Position numbers and translations under genes: made by a program
Notes under the pieces: generated by a model
What the model was told of the DNA's origin: nothing
Databases searched by the model: none
The model's input: the letters and a program-made list of their open reading frames with translations, nothing else
Shown: positions 11,336 through 22,653 of the stretch, piece by piece
Numbering within the stretch: the stretch's first letter is position 1
Layout of the letters: every line of letters begins with the position of its first letter
Assembly: GCA_013076295.1 (NCBI GenBank)
Contig: RQOL01000532.1
Coordinates: 496,001-560,000 of the forward strand
DNA: 64,000 nt
Source of the DNA: Sanderia malayensis
Taxonomy: Eukaryota > Cnidaria > Scyphozoa > Semaeostomeae > Pelagiidae
Direction: 5' to 3'

Positions 11336-12467
11336 CAGGGGCGGATCCAGGAAAAATTTTTAGGGGTGCTCAGAATTTTTGTTTGGGCGTGGTCAAAATG
11401 TTGGCCACACCCTTAAGACTAACGTTGAGTGTGGGATACACCATGTTGATGATTAGTGCATGCTGTTATCTATAAATCAACTGAATTTAAAAACAAAAGA
11501 GCACACAATTTTTGTATGTTGCAAAGTTGAGCAACAAAATAATTTATCGTAAAAGATGATGACAAGAAATGACTTTGCTCTATTCAGTGTTGACATTGTA
11601 ATGAAATACCAAGCTTTGAACAAATTTTTTTGAAGAAAGATGTTTTGGGTGCAATTCACATGTACGGTTACAAACACTGAATCAAAGCCAAACCTCATTC
11701 CTAAAAATTTGCTTGATAGGCCATTTGAAATTAAATAGGCCAAAATGAAAGTATCATTTTCTTTGTTTTTGAAATCACCGGTCGATTCTATTCGTAATAA
11801 TTTCTTGCAAAGATAGATTATTTTCTCTTCTTCCTTCCTAAGAGTTTAACTAGTGTTTGTTTGCCAAATATTAACTTGTTTCAAAGCTCAAGATTCCATT
11901 AAAATGTCAATGTTGCCGATGCCGAACTGACGAAATTAAATTAGCCATAACTTTGGCATTGAATTGGATTCAATATCTTCAGCACCCGTTAACGGAGCAG
12001 ACCAATCAACGATCATCTTTTACGGGTGCCGAGAACTGGCGGGAGCACCCATAAAACTTGAAATTATGGAGCAAACCAATCAGCAAGCATCTTTATGGGT
12101 GCTCAAAATGAGCGGGAGCACCCATAAAACTTGAATTTATGGAGCAAACCAATCAGCTAGCATCTTTATGGGTGCTCAAACCTGGTAGACCAATCAGGAA
12201 CCATCTTTATGGGTGCTCATTGTTAAGCCACGAGCACAGGGCTACAACATATACAGACTACCATGTCTCTAAATATTGAATTGAATAACAGTGCGTTAAC
12301 TTGTCGAGACGAGATTTGTTGAGGCCCTGTTTGGCATTTTATCCAAAGTTGACGAGAATATTTCAAGATTTGATTTTTAAATTGTGTTATATACTACTTT
12401 TCTCTATTTTCCTTAATATTTTTATGGGTGCTCAAGCACCCAGAGCACCCCTCTAGATCCGCGCCTG
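11336..12467. mobile_element. Non-autonomous DNA element with short TIRs
   Basis: The ends are short terminal inverted repeats: CAGGGGCGGATCCAG on the left and, as reverse complement, CAGGCGCGGATCTAG on the right. The flanking direct repeat is CAAAA (11331-11335 and 12468-12472). It has no transposase. The interior holds a tandem of about 74 bp. Related terminus debris sits near 1.65 kb. The end sequence resembles hAT-like MITE ends, but the visible 5-bp duplication is shorter than the 8 bp typical of hAT. Confidence 0.7.
11994..12225. repeat. Tandem repeat, about 74-bp unit, three copies
   Basis: Units start at about 11994, 12068 and 12141. Each reads GGAGCARACCAATCARC, then a CATCTTTATGGGTGCTC block, then GGGAGCACCCATAAAACTTG. 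The GGGTGCTC and GAGCACCC parts are mutually inverted, so each unit can fold. It is internal to the DNA element at 11.3-12.5 kb. Confidence 0.75.
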
Positions 12468-12520
12468 CAAAATGATTGCGTGAGTGGTCTCAAAACAAAT
12501 GTTTTTTGAATTTGCTGCGC

Positions 12521-14465
12521 CAACAATAAATTCGTCTCTCTCCAGAAGTCTCGCAAGACGAAACTCTTCTAAGGACCTGGATTGGACCGTAACAACTGAA
12601 GACAAAACAGTACAATGAACAAAACTCATATGATTCCATAGAATTAATGTTTAACAGTTGCCAATAATTTATTAAATAACAAATGAACTAACCAATTATC
12701 AACATAAGTTTTATTTTCAAAACGGGCATCCAGCTCTTTCAGAGTCAGAGATATCTAGGTAGGCCTTCACAACCCGATTCTTTATCATCACTGCTCAAGG
12801 TCTTCTTGCAAGAGCTTCTCCTTCGTGCGAGTTTCAACTATACGAACTGACTACTGAATAGTCTTCGTCTTCTTCGCTATCCTCAGGAAGACTTCGTCCT
12901 TCGTTGTCAGAGGAATTTGTTTTGAACTACTATTTTCGCAATCCGACATTTTGAAAAGATTTTAGCCAGACACTGTTTCAACGCAGACCGGGCAGCTCTT
13001 CCTCAGAGAACAATAGTTGAAGAACAATAGCTCGGTTCATTCTGACGTCACACTGAATCAAAATCTTGAAAGTTTTATTTTTTTCAAAATTTGTTAAAAT
13101 TTCTGTTTTTATTTGAAAGCAACGAGAATTGACTCATAATGTGAGGAAAATATCGCGCAGACCTGGCTGTGTTTGAGCTTGGAACAAATATACTTATACT
13201 CGTCAGAAAACACTCAAAATAGGTTCATAGTGATACTCAGATCTTTTTCTCTCCACCTCCGTAAAAAAATCGATATGTCATTTCAGGCTGCATAAGCCCT
13301 TTAATTTAATATTACTTTCTTCACTTTCTGGATAATACAGTGAAATAAAAGCCATCTGTCGCGAGTCACCTCAAGGTTCCTTTGATTTATAGGGGTCAGT
13401 ATGGGAAAATTTGGCCGCGCGCCACTAACTCGACTTAGGCGACACCGATTTCAATTATCTCACCCGTGGCTAAAAGCGCGATATTTTCCTCACATTATGA
13501 GTCAATTTTCGTTGCTTTCAGTTAAAAACAGAAATTTTAACAAATTTTGAAAAAAATAAAACTTTCAAGATTGTGGTTCAGTGTGATGTCAGAATGAACC
13601 GAGCTATTGTTCTTCAACTATTGTTCTCTGAGGAAGAGCTGCCCAGCCACTGTTGAAACAGTGTCTGGCTAAAATCTTTTCAAAATGTCGGATTGCGAAA
13701 ATTGTAGTTCAAAACAAATTCCTCTGACAACGAAGGAGGAAGTCTTCTTGAGGATAGCGAAGAAGACGAAGACTATTCAGTAGTCAGTTCGTATAGTCGA
13801 AACTCGCACGAAGGAGAACCCCTTGCAAGAAAACCCAGAGCTGGGTACGGCAGTGATGATAAAGAATCGGGTTGTCAAGGCCTATCTCTGAAAGAGCTGG
13901 ATGCCCGTTTTGAAAATAAAACTTATGTTGATAATTGGTTGGTTCATTTGCTATTTAATAAATTATTGGCAACTGTTAAACATTAATTCTATGGAATCAT
14001 ATGAGTTTTGTTCATTGTACTGTTTTATCTTCAGTTGTTACGGTCCAATCCAGGTGTTTAGAAGAGTTTCGAGACTTACTTATGGAGAGAGATGAATTTA
14101 GTGTTGGTCCAACTCGCGCTGTTGGGTTCCCCTACAACACATGATCGACCATGCAATGCTTTTTTAATACTCTTTATTACTATTTGTTTCCCTATTTTAA
14201 GTTGCATATTGACGTGACGTTGCTCAGTCTGCCCGGTTTGTTGTTTTGTTGGCCGTGGTACGCAAAGGTGTCTGGGATTGCGCATCATTCTGACGTCAAT
14301 TTCTTCAACAGAATTTGTCCAAATTCCCTATTTTGACAATGAGTAACTCAAAAAGTACAAAATATTTTAAAATTCTATTTGCGGCATGTTGATAAGCATG
14401 TTGAATTCTATACTTTTCAGCAAAAAAAAACCATATGTAATTTTAGGCTGCATAAGCCCTTTAAT
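12521..14465. mobile_element. Large imperfect palindrome from two head-to-head TTAA-type elements
   Basis: Left arm 12521-13158 and right arm 13476-14107 are inverted copies of about 635 bp with a few percent mismatch, separated by a 317-bp spacer. The terminus GGCTGCATAAGCCCTTTAA occurs at about 13290-13308 and 14447-14465. Read inward this is TTAA followed by AGGGCTTATGCAGCC, as expected for a TTAA-target superfamily (piggyBac or Kolobok type). The left copy runs leftward from 13308 and the right copy runs rightward to 14465. The arms contain the start of a protein-coding exon but no catalytic domain. Confidence 0.7.
13685..13950 (+). pseudogene. N-terminal fragment of an acidic transposon-encoded protein
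   Basis: An ATG at 13685 (MSDCENCSSKQIPLTTKE) is followed, after a frame change near 13745, by an acidic serine-rich stretch (EDSEEDEDYSVVSS) and then LSLKELDARFENKTYVDNW. The mirrored arm at 12.7-12.95 kb carries the same text on the other strand. The acidic start and TTAA flanks would suit a piggyBac-like or Kolobok-associated protein. No diagnostic domain remains, so the family is not decided. It is non-functional. Confidence 0.35.
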
Positions 14466-15860
14466 GTTTATCGCTTGTTTATCTCACAATTGGCTGTCAG
14501 TTTCAAGATGTTACTTTAATCTCCATTGATTGCTGTTATGGCTTCTACGCTGGGCTCGTTTCGACGTATTACAGCTGTCTGGCCACGCCGGAATTTCAGG
14601 TTACTCCTTGTATCATCCCTTCAGGCCCGAGTTCTCGGTGAGATCGTTCCCTCTATTTTGCTGTTTCTTATGCTCGTACATGTAGATCCATCCTTATCTA
14701 AATTAATGCACATAATTTTAACCAACCTACAGTTTCGAACCTCCTTCTTTTGTGCTGTTGCTCGCCCCTTATTGCCGTTGCTTACCTTGCCCGATACGCG
14801 TGACATTGTTACGTTTCTTCGTTCATTACCTCGTCTCTATATTTTGCCCTTGCGTCAACTGTACGTCTTGACTTTGGCAATACCCGTGTTCAGTATACAC
14901 AATTGCAGCGTTTATCCATGCCAAAGGCGTTTTTAGCAACTGATCCTTCTGTTGCGTTGTCGAAAACTTTCGGCTCCTGTCTTTGGGGTTCTCCTCATTA
15001 ACATTTTCGTTTCTCGGCTGGAAGCACAAAGCGTTCACATTGCGCGCGTGTGCCAGCCAGGGCTGCCAGAGTTGCAAATTTCCGCTGAAATATGCCTAAC
15101 ATTTAAAATCCACCGCAGAGGCACTGTTTAGCTGCAGAGAAAACCATGTTAGTGCCACTATTTTCTGAGACAAGGTAACAAAAAATTCTATGTTCTGAAG
15201 GCTGCCTAGGACAGATCTTTGCGTTGCTGGATATCACTCTTGTAGTCATTGTGTGCTTTGCAGTTTCTTCGTGTTACTTAAGATTTGAATCTTGCCTGAG
15301 CATTAACTTGGCAAAATGTGCAGTATGCCATGTCGGATCCATCAGGAGCTTGCTTCGCCCACATGTACCTCCTGTGCTGTTCAGGCTTAAAATTACTTGC
15401 GTCGTCAAAGGGTCCATTCTGTCGATATGCCAAGATAGGGCAATATGCCAAACACAAATATTATGCCAGCAACCTTAAAATATGACAATATGTCAACCAA
15501 GCCAGCAAATTTCTCGCAAAATTGAAACCTTTTGACACCCTGCACAATAACGCTCGTTCACGTTGCACACCCCCTGCGGTTCTAGCAAATATCTCAAAAC
15601 ACCTCGACCCAGCCTCGCCTATGCTGCACTTGCACTGACATTGCCACTGTGTGTTGAAGCATCACATCCAGCTTAGTGCTGTAGCAAATTTCGTTAAGTA
15701 AATCAATTGCTTATTCTCTTGCTCGTTTCCTTTGCTTCTTTTCCGGATACTCATTATTATTGTGTCACATGCTTTCACACTTCTGCTGTCTATGGCTTGG
15801 CGCCTAGTTCTATTAAGGCTCTTACGGCACACAGAGCCTTCAATCAACACTGCTCGGGAC
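14466..15860. other. Non-coding stretch
   Basis: A 136-codon open frame at 14526-14936 shows no recognisable domain and no homologous second copy in the window. Otherwise I see nothing here. Confidence 0.35.
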
Positions 15861-15865
15861 TCCCA

Positions 15866-16420
15866 TGCGTGAGTCAGTATTGCTTTTCATTCTGCCTGCA
15901 GCTGTCTTTGTATGACCAGCCACCCTAAACATTTTGCCTATCAGCACCTCCCCTGCGCGAGTCAGTATTGTCTTGCATTGGGACTGCCGCTGTTTTTGCA
16001 TGAGAAGCCAATCCAAAATGTTGCTATTAGCAGCTCACCTGCTTGAGTCAGTATTGCCTTGCATTTGCACTGTCGCTGTCTTTGCACGATGAGCCAATCC
16101 AAAATTGTTTCTATCAGCGGCTCACATGCGTGAGTCAGCATTGCCTTGCATTCGGCCTGCAACTGTCTTTGTATGATGAGCCGATCCAAAATCGTTGCCA
16201 TCAGTGGCTCACATGCGTGAGCAGGGTAGATTCACGTTGCATAGCTTCGGCGTTGGCGTTGCGACTACTGCCATGGTACCAAGAGCCCTTCATTCCGCAC
16301 TGTTGACGACTCAGCTGCCTGAGTCAGTATCGCCTTCTATTCGGCCGGTGGCTGTCTCTGTATGACAAACCGACCCCGCATATCAACGGCTCACATGCGT
16401 GAGTCAGTATCGGCTGGTGG
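15866..16420. repeat. Diverged tandem repeat, about 87-bp unit
   Basis: The landmark GAGTCAGTATTG (or a variant) recurs at 15871, 15959, 16045, 16132 and about 16219, giving spacings of 86-88 bp, with further decayed copies at 16321 and 16401. Each unit carries CTCACATGCGTGAGTCAG-like and GATGAGCCRATCCAAAAT-like blocks. The copies differ by 15-25 percent by eye, so the array is old. Confidence 0.8.
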
Positions 16421-17334
16421 CTCTCTCTGTATGAGTAGACACCACACCAGCTTCTGCCTCTTGTCGTCGTTCGCTATATCTCTTTCTCTTCCTTTTCCGT
16501 CCTCACTCTCCGCTTTCCCTAGGATACTCTCAGCCAGACATTCACATTCCGATTCCTGGTAGAAGGGTGAAGTAAAGATTAGGGTGATTGGCCGTCACAC
16601 TGCGGGTTCGTTGGGCCGGAAATCTGTGCTTTCCCTAGCCAATCACCTAACAGTAAAGTGCAGTATTCTGCGGGCAAATCAGGGCAGTGCACAGATGCCC
16701 AATTTTCTCGCAAGTCGATTACCACTCTGGTTGTGGCTCGGTTGGGTTTGGACATTAACCGTGATTAAAGAATATAAAATGAAAAAAATAAAACGAATAA
16801 AGTGACCTGTTGCTAATCATCAAAGTCAACAAAAATATCGAGTCCATAGTATGAGAGAAAATCGACATCAGATTTGTTGCTTCAGTACGGGAAAAACGGG
16901 GGTTCCCACTTTGATGTCATAGTGGAGTGGATCCAGTCCTTAAAAGTGAGACAAGGAAAATGGGGAAATGACGAAACATCGACGGACAAAACCTATCTTT
17001 TCATAATTTTTTCAGAGTAAAAAAAGAAAGTTAAATGTCGTAAGAAAAAATTCAAATGAACAATAAATATTGCTATAAATTGCTTCCAATACTATAATAT
17101 GGTATACTTTTTAAAGGCTTAATATTTTCTGACATTTTGTAAAGTGAACGAAAATTTTATTTTTAAAAGCCACTCTGAAATTTGAAAAACAAAACATGTG
17201 CTTCTCAAGTTGGTCATCAGGTGGTACAATACTTTTGCTCACGCGTATTTGAACAAACAGTGAAAATCTAAGAATTCTGCTCATTTTACGCTTTTTGATT
17301 TTATGGTGGGCACTTATTGGAGGGGGGGGGGGGG
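16421..17334. other. Non-coding stretch ending in a G-run
   Basis: No gene recognised. A run of about 13 G lies just before 17335 and marks the left limit of the recognisable Penelope-like sequence. Confidence 0.35.
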
Positions 17335-18254
17335 TTAAATGATTGTGGGAGCAAATTAGAAGAAATGCGGTAGCAGCAGAATAACATTCTCAAGACCATA
17401 AGATACAGTATACGATGGAGAGTGAAAATGCGAATTAAACTATTGCTTTCTTAGACCTACAGATTACTAACAACTATTCTGGAGCATGTGATTTTAAAGT
17501 TTTCAGGAAAGATGCCATTACGAACGTTCAGATTAAACCTAATAGTTGTATCGATCCAAACATCGTAAAAGGGGTATTTAAAGGTTTCCTTGCAAGAGCT
17601 TGGCGACTATGTTCTGAGACATTCCGTGAAGAAGAAATTAAATTCCTGATACAAGTATTCACAGAAAATGGCCACAGTGAAGAGTTTTTTACTAAAATAG
17701 CTAAAACATATCGCCCTCCCGAATTGCAGACAAAAGAGGATGAACAAGTTAAACAAAAAGACAAACAATCTTTTGTAAAGATTCCGTGGATTCCGAAAGT
17801 TGGTCCTAAGTTAAAACGTATTTATTATAAGAAGAAAGGTATCAAAGTTATTTACACGTCCGGTAAAAATTTGAAGAACATTCTTTGTAAGAATAAAGAT
17901 CCGTTACCACCAAATTGTTACCCTGGAGTATATAGACTTGATTGCACTTGTGGTAAATCATACGTTGGAGAAACTAAAAAGAAAGTATTGACAAGATCTC
18001 TTGAACATCAAAGAGACTCTATGCATGGAAAATGGTCATCATCTGGTGTTACAGAACATTGCAAACAATGTCATGGACAGTTTAATTGGCTAAATCCGAC
18101 AACTCTGGCCATTTAATCAGCAGCCTACAAAAATAGGAAGATAAGAGAAGCATTGGAGATCCAATGTATGAAAGCTGGCCCAAATGAGGTAGAAGGCCTC
18201 AATCGAGATACTGGTGTGAACATTAATTCACAAGTTTGGAGGGCTTTCTTCTAG
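17335..18254 (+). pseudogene. Penelope-like retroelement, 3' fragment with GIY-YIG endonuclease
   Basis: A 5'-truncated retroelement reading frame. It opens with the end of an RT-type domain (IQYTMESEN, then IAFLDLQITN), a segment ending in 'LIQVFTENGHSEEFFTKIAK', and then a GIY-YIG endonuclease core: GVYRLDCTCGKSYVGETKKK with the downstream R of LTRSLEHQRD. RT followed by GIY-YIG is the signature of Penelope-like elements. Breaks are a frame change near 17.40 kb, an in-frame TAA at 17436-17438 and a TAA at 18114-18116. The frame then continues to a natural-looking stop at 18252-18254 (VWRAFF). The 3' tail to about 18440 holds TGATGATGCCTGGCTCCAGG, a GC-rich fold-back. Confidence 0.85.
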
Positions 18255-18459
18255 GATTGGAGGAAAACGCATCCAGGACTAAAAAGATGGCAAAACTATT
18301 GGTGTACAGATGTAGCGTGTCAGAATTCGATTCTTTGTGACGATGATTCTTTTAATGAACAATGTTTCGAACAACAACCGTTGGAAAACTCACTTCTGAT
18401 GATGCCTGGCTCCAGGCCAGGCGAAAATTTCAGTATATAAAAACCGAGGTTAGTTTTTT

Positions 18460-19589
18460 TCCATAATGATTTTTTCCATATTTATATATACAGAATAACA
18501 ACAACAACATGCGCTCCTTCACAGCGGTTAGAAAGGCGATGGCAAAAAGATAATTGAGAATAAATGTTCTGAAATTATACCTAGGAATTTACGGAAGAGA
18601 GTTCAAGACTGGAAAAAAATCCCACAGGCTTACAGTAGATGCTGATATAAGCTGTTGTCTATTCTTATTGGCAGAAAGAAAGGCAGTGCGATTTTCGAGT
18701 TATTTTATGATGAAAAATTGTTTTTAATTTCCTTTTGAGAAGTCCTTGCCTAATCATATTTTTTAATAAGATAGTAAGTCTTTTACCTGTGCCCATTAGC
18801 TGCCAATCATCATTACTGCATCACTTGTGCTCACCCAACAAAACTCTTTTTTATAGTGGACCTATACAGGGGTTTCTCATACTGCGTGGCAAACACTGCA
18901 AGGGAAACTCCTACAAATTGATAGATATCTTATCCATAAGTCAAGTCGCAAGTTGATGCAGAAAAGACATTGTTGTTTGATGTTTAAGGTTTCTGGAATG
19001 GAACACACAATGGTATTTGATTTATTATTTATGTTTTATGCTTCACTTGGATTTTTGAATGGCATGAGTTTTACATTTGCACTGTTTTATTTTCAGACTT
19101 GAATACACATGATAAGAAGTCCTCCTTGTCCAACAACACATGTACCAACAACTCCATTGGGTATTGCAATCGTAGCTACAGATTTAAAATAACACTTGAC
19201 AAATCACACTTCTTTGTCAACAATGACACATCTTTCATTTACTCTTGGACAAACTGTGCAGGTGTGCATTTGATCATTGTCTTTGTATATCTTCAAATTA
19301 TATATCCTTAATATATGTTATCTGGAAAGTGATGTATTTTTCTATTCTATGATAAGGTGATTCAAAATATGTCAATCAATACTGTTATACTGAATTGCTT
19401 GCTGCTTTGAACCAAGTGATTTACCATTTGCTGTCTCAACATAACAGTCTGCTCTCCTCTTAGGAGCAAATTTGTATAACCGATTCTTCAACTCTTGAAC
19501 CAGGGAAGCTACTTATGGATAACAATTAATATGCAGATAGGATTTGGGGATAATATACCCATTAATGCCCATTTATAATACAAGTCACC
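18460..19589. other. Region upstream of the membrane-protein gene
   Basis: Mostly non-coding. One acceptor/donor-bounded candidate exon lies at 19097-19263. A weaker open stretch after an AG at about 18799 (CQSSLLHHLCSPNK) has no good donor. A promoter or 5' UTR for the gene at 19590 may lie here, but I see no decisive motif. Confidence 0.3.
19097..19263 (+). CDS. Candidate extracellular exon of the membrane-protein gene
   Basis: After TTTTATTTTCAG the frame is open and reads NTHDKKSSLSNNTCTNNSIG, with four N-glycosylation sequons (NNT, NNS, NRS, NDT) and three cysteines, as expected of a secreted or ectodomain segment. The strongest donor is at 19262 (phase 1), which does not match the phase of the transmembrane exon at 19665. 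A weaker donor at 19264 gives phase 0 and would fit. It may be a 5' exon of an alternative transcript or a chance frame. Confidence 0.35.
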
Positions 19590-22280
19590 ATGATAACTAA
19601 GCTGTGGCATTTAATCTTTGCTTGGTGTAGTCTTATTAACTTGATATTATCATACCACATTCAGGGTCAAAACCAACAATACAATGGCACAGGAACTTCT
19701 GCACCTAAAATGGCTCCAGCGAATATTGGTCTTGTTATTGGCTGTATTTGTCTCCTCCTAATTCTCACCGTTGCATTTTCCATACTGCTACGAAAACGTT
19801 GCCAAAGGACTAGGTAGGTATGGTGTATTAACTCTGACATTCGTTTTTGACTAAAGTGTTCAAGGACAGTAGACTTTGCAGACAGCAGCATTCTCACAAC
19901 AATTTTACCAGATGCCTAAATTTGGATTTTTTGATGGATTCTTTAGACTGTAAGGAGTGAATTTAGTCTTGGTCCTTACAGCCACCTTTCTAGACATTTT
20001 TTTTAACTTTCCAAGAGTTGCTTTATAGATGATGTCATTGCAAGCATTTTTGCAACATCCACCATGTCTTTTTATTGGCTTATTTTGAATTTTATCCATA
20101 ATTTTATAATGTTATCATCCCTGTGACGGCATGGTTCAGCACTTTTTAATGAACTAAAGTGAATTTGTTTCATGGATTCATGTTATATACTAAACGCTGA
20201 ATGCGAAGTCCTGGTTTGCAATCTGCTGTGCTGACAATCATTTTGCCCAATGGTGTAATGTTATTGAGTCACATGTGATATGTACAAGTTGCAAGACCTC
20301 GGAAAATCCAGCTTTTTTCATTTAGCAAGTAAACTGACAAGCTTTATGACCGTGCATGCATCTGTGGCAGTTTTGCTCTTTCACCTGGTCTCACACAACC
20401 TATCTGATACTTATCTTCATTTACAAATAGAAGTTACTTTATGGCTTGGTTTTGTATTGACATTTTGTATTGAAATCTTGTATTCAACTTTGCCTCTTTA
20501 TGAAATCAATGACAGAGCCAGTAAAGGGACACGTTTCCTCTCACGTCTTCTCAATAGTCATCTTGCGATTCGTTCAAATGTGATGAGAAATTTTGAAGCA
20601 AGATATCCAAAGCCTTTGTAAATGGACCTCTCTCGCGCTGAAATTTTGGCGTCGTCCTGACCAAATTTTCTGGGAGATAGGTTCCTACTCTCCTTATCTA
20701 TTTACCCCCACTCCACTCCATGGCAGCTGGTTTTACCACTTTTTAGAGCACAGTCATTTGTTTTACTGATCTTGCTGTCTTCATACCATAGATCGTTAAG
20801 GAGACCGTCTTCCCAACAACGCCATTGTAAGTTTATTTTTTTCTATGCTCGTTGGTATTGTACCCCAATTTTCAAAATATAGGATACAGCTTTTAATAGT
20901 AGATCAAATACTTTTCAAAAATCGATGAAGTATTTTATTTGACCGCCCCTCGCAATAATTTCTACAGTGTTACGGCCAAGTGTTTACTTGTTACAGCATG
21001 AGCATTTTTAGATTTTTTCAATGAGGTAATACATTCTATTTTACGGATACTATTTGTTTGTTTATTTTTTTTGATGGGAACAGTGAGTAAAGCCGTCACT
21101 TTTTCCACAGCTTGGTCCTCTTTTACCGCCATAGCAGTTTTGTCTATGTTGTTGCTTTTTGTTGCATTTATATTGCTTTCTAAGAGGTTTAATTGATTAT
21201 TAGCTAAAAGTAAAGTAATGGTTTTATGTCTACACGTTTGAAACGTTATTAACCATTGCCTTAATAATAATCGGAAACATATATAGTTATCAATACACTT
21301 TTAAGAAGTATCTTTTTTTTAGCCTGGAAAGAACGCTCTTATGAGAATTTACCCGATGCTATTTGTAATCTTGGTATGTTGCCATGTCTGCACCTTTAAA
21401 GCCAGAACATCATTATTTGTATCCATCCAATAAAATTTCATAACACCATATAGTTGTCAATCACACATACACACAAAAATATATTACTGTATTGTATTCT
21501 TTTGTGTGTGTCTCTGGATACAGTTTTCAATACTACATAGTTCACTTTATGTTACCTGAACCATGCGTTTCCTTTACTTTAGCTAGTCCATTGCTATTAT
21601 TAGTAGCCCCTACTTCACATTAGCTTTCCCAAACATAGCTTTGCTTATCCCATCTGACCATTTCTTGTCTTGCGTTGCTTTGCCTTATATTTTATTACAT
21701 GGACGTTGTCTTTATTTGTAGACGGTGCAAACGGGCCACAAACCAATCTTTATGAAACTATTGACGCTGTATTCCCGTCCAATGACGGAGGCTACTGTTA
21801 TTCGCGCAATAAGCAACAAAGACCCAGCAGTCTAGAGGCTGGGGAGAACAATTCTAAAAGTTATTTACGCCCAGTAAGTTGTTGATTATTTCGACAGTCA
21901 TAAATGTGCATTCAGTAATTTTTCGAATTGATGAAAATACTGTCTTTATAATTACGAATGACATTAATTGTCATGTTGCTTTACATTCTTTACAGAAAAT
22001 GCCGGAACCAAGACAAAGGGCTGCGAAGAATAAATGCAATTATGCGAGTCCCACAGCTCTATCGCAGGATCAAGACAAACCAGGTTTCCTTGATGTGGAG
22101 CAATATGCAGATATGTCTCACGGTGCTAATATGCGACAAGAGACACACCAAACAGGAGGAAATACGTCAGATATGTACGAGAATATGGATGCAGATAGAA
22201 AAGAGCAAAATATACCTTTGATTACTGAAACGTACGTTCGACCAGATACATGGTCAGAATATGAAAACATAAGGCGTTGA
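19590..22280 (+). CDS. Predicted type I membrane protein with SH2-docking tyrosine tail (5 exons)
   Basis: Exons 19590-19813, 20792-20826, 21323-21373, 21722-21873 and 21996-22280 join without a frame break into 248 codons. The start ATG has a strong context (GTCACCATGA). Residues 1-22 look like a signal peptide. A short ectodomain with one sequon (N32-G-T) is followed by a transmembrane helix at about 46-67 (NIGLVIGCICLLLILTVAF) and a basic stop-transfer RKRCQR. The tail of about 175 residues has Y93-ENL, Y114-ETI, Y191-ADM, Y215-ENM, Y234-VRP and Y243-ENI. pY-x-N is the known Grb2-type and pY-x-x-M the known PI3K-p85-type SH2 consensus. A role as a kinase-substrate adaptor, analogous in design to LAT or SIT, is inference; I recognise no named orthologue. 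An alternative 5' end would use the exon at 19097. Confidence 0.6.
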
Positions 22281-22653
22281 TTGCTATACGCTACGCTGTG
22301 TGCTTGCTGCAGATAATATGCAGATCACTCAAGGTTTCAGGACGTTGTGTATTCGGAATATATATAGATGTATTTCCATGTGGACCATGGACCAACGTTT
22401 TGTCGACGGAGTCAGCAGCACCGCAAGTTAATTGGCGTGGGTGAAGCCATGATGATATTAATTTTTAACTTGAATTTTGCTATTTGAAAACAAGCCATAC
22501 ATTTTTACGGTTGTGTCCCGAAATTTTATCAAGCCGCATTTTAAATATAATTATTAATTTAGATAATTTGTATCTTTAATCTGTCATTTACATGCAAGTT
22601 TATTTGTAGATATATTATATGTTCATTTTTTGCATGAAAGTTTGTATCAACAA

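Noticed and set aside
14526..14936. 136-codon open frame
   Set aside because: No domain, no splice partners, no homologous copy in the window; also open on the opposite strand, so probably chance.
18799..18956. Possible exon with cysteines after an AG acceptor
   Set aside because: No convincing donor before the stop and no phase match to the next exons, so not called.
20280..20621. 113-codon open frame in the first intron of the membrane-protein gene
   Set aside because: No recognisable domain and no strong start context; the region is spliced out in the best gene model.
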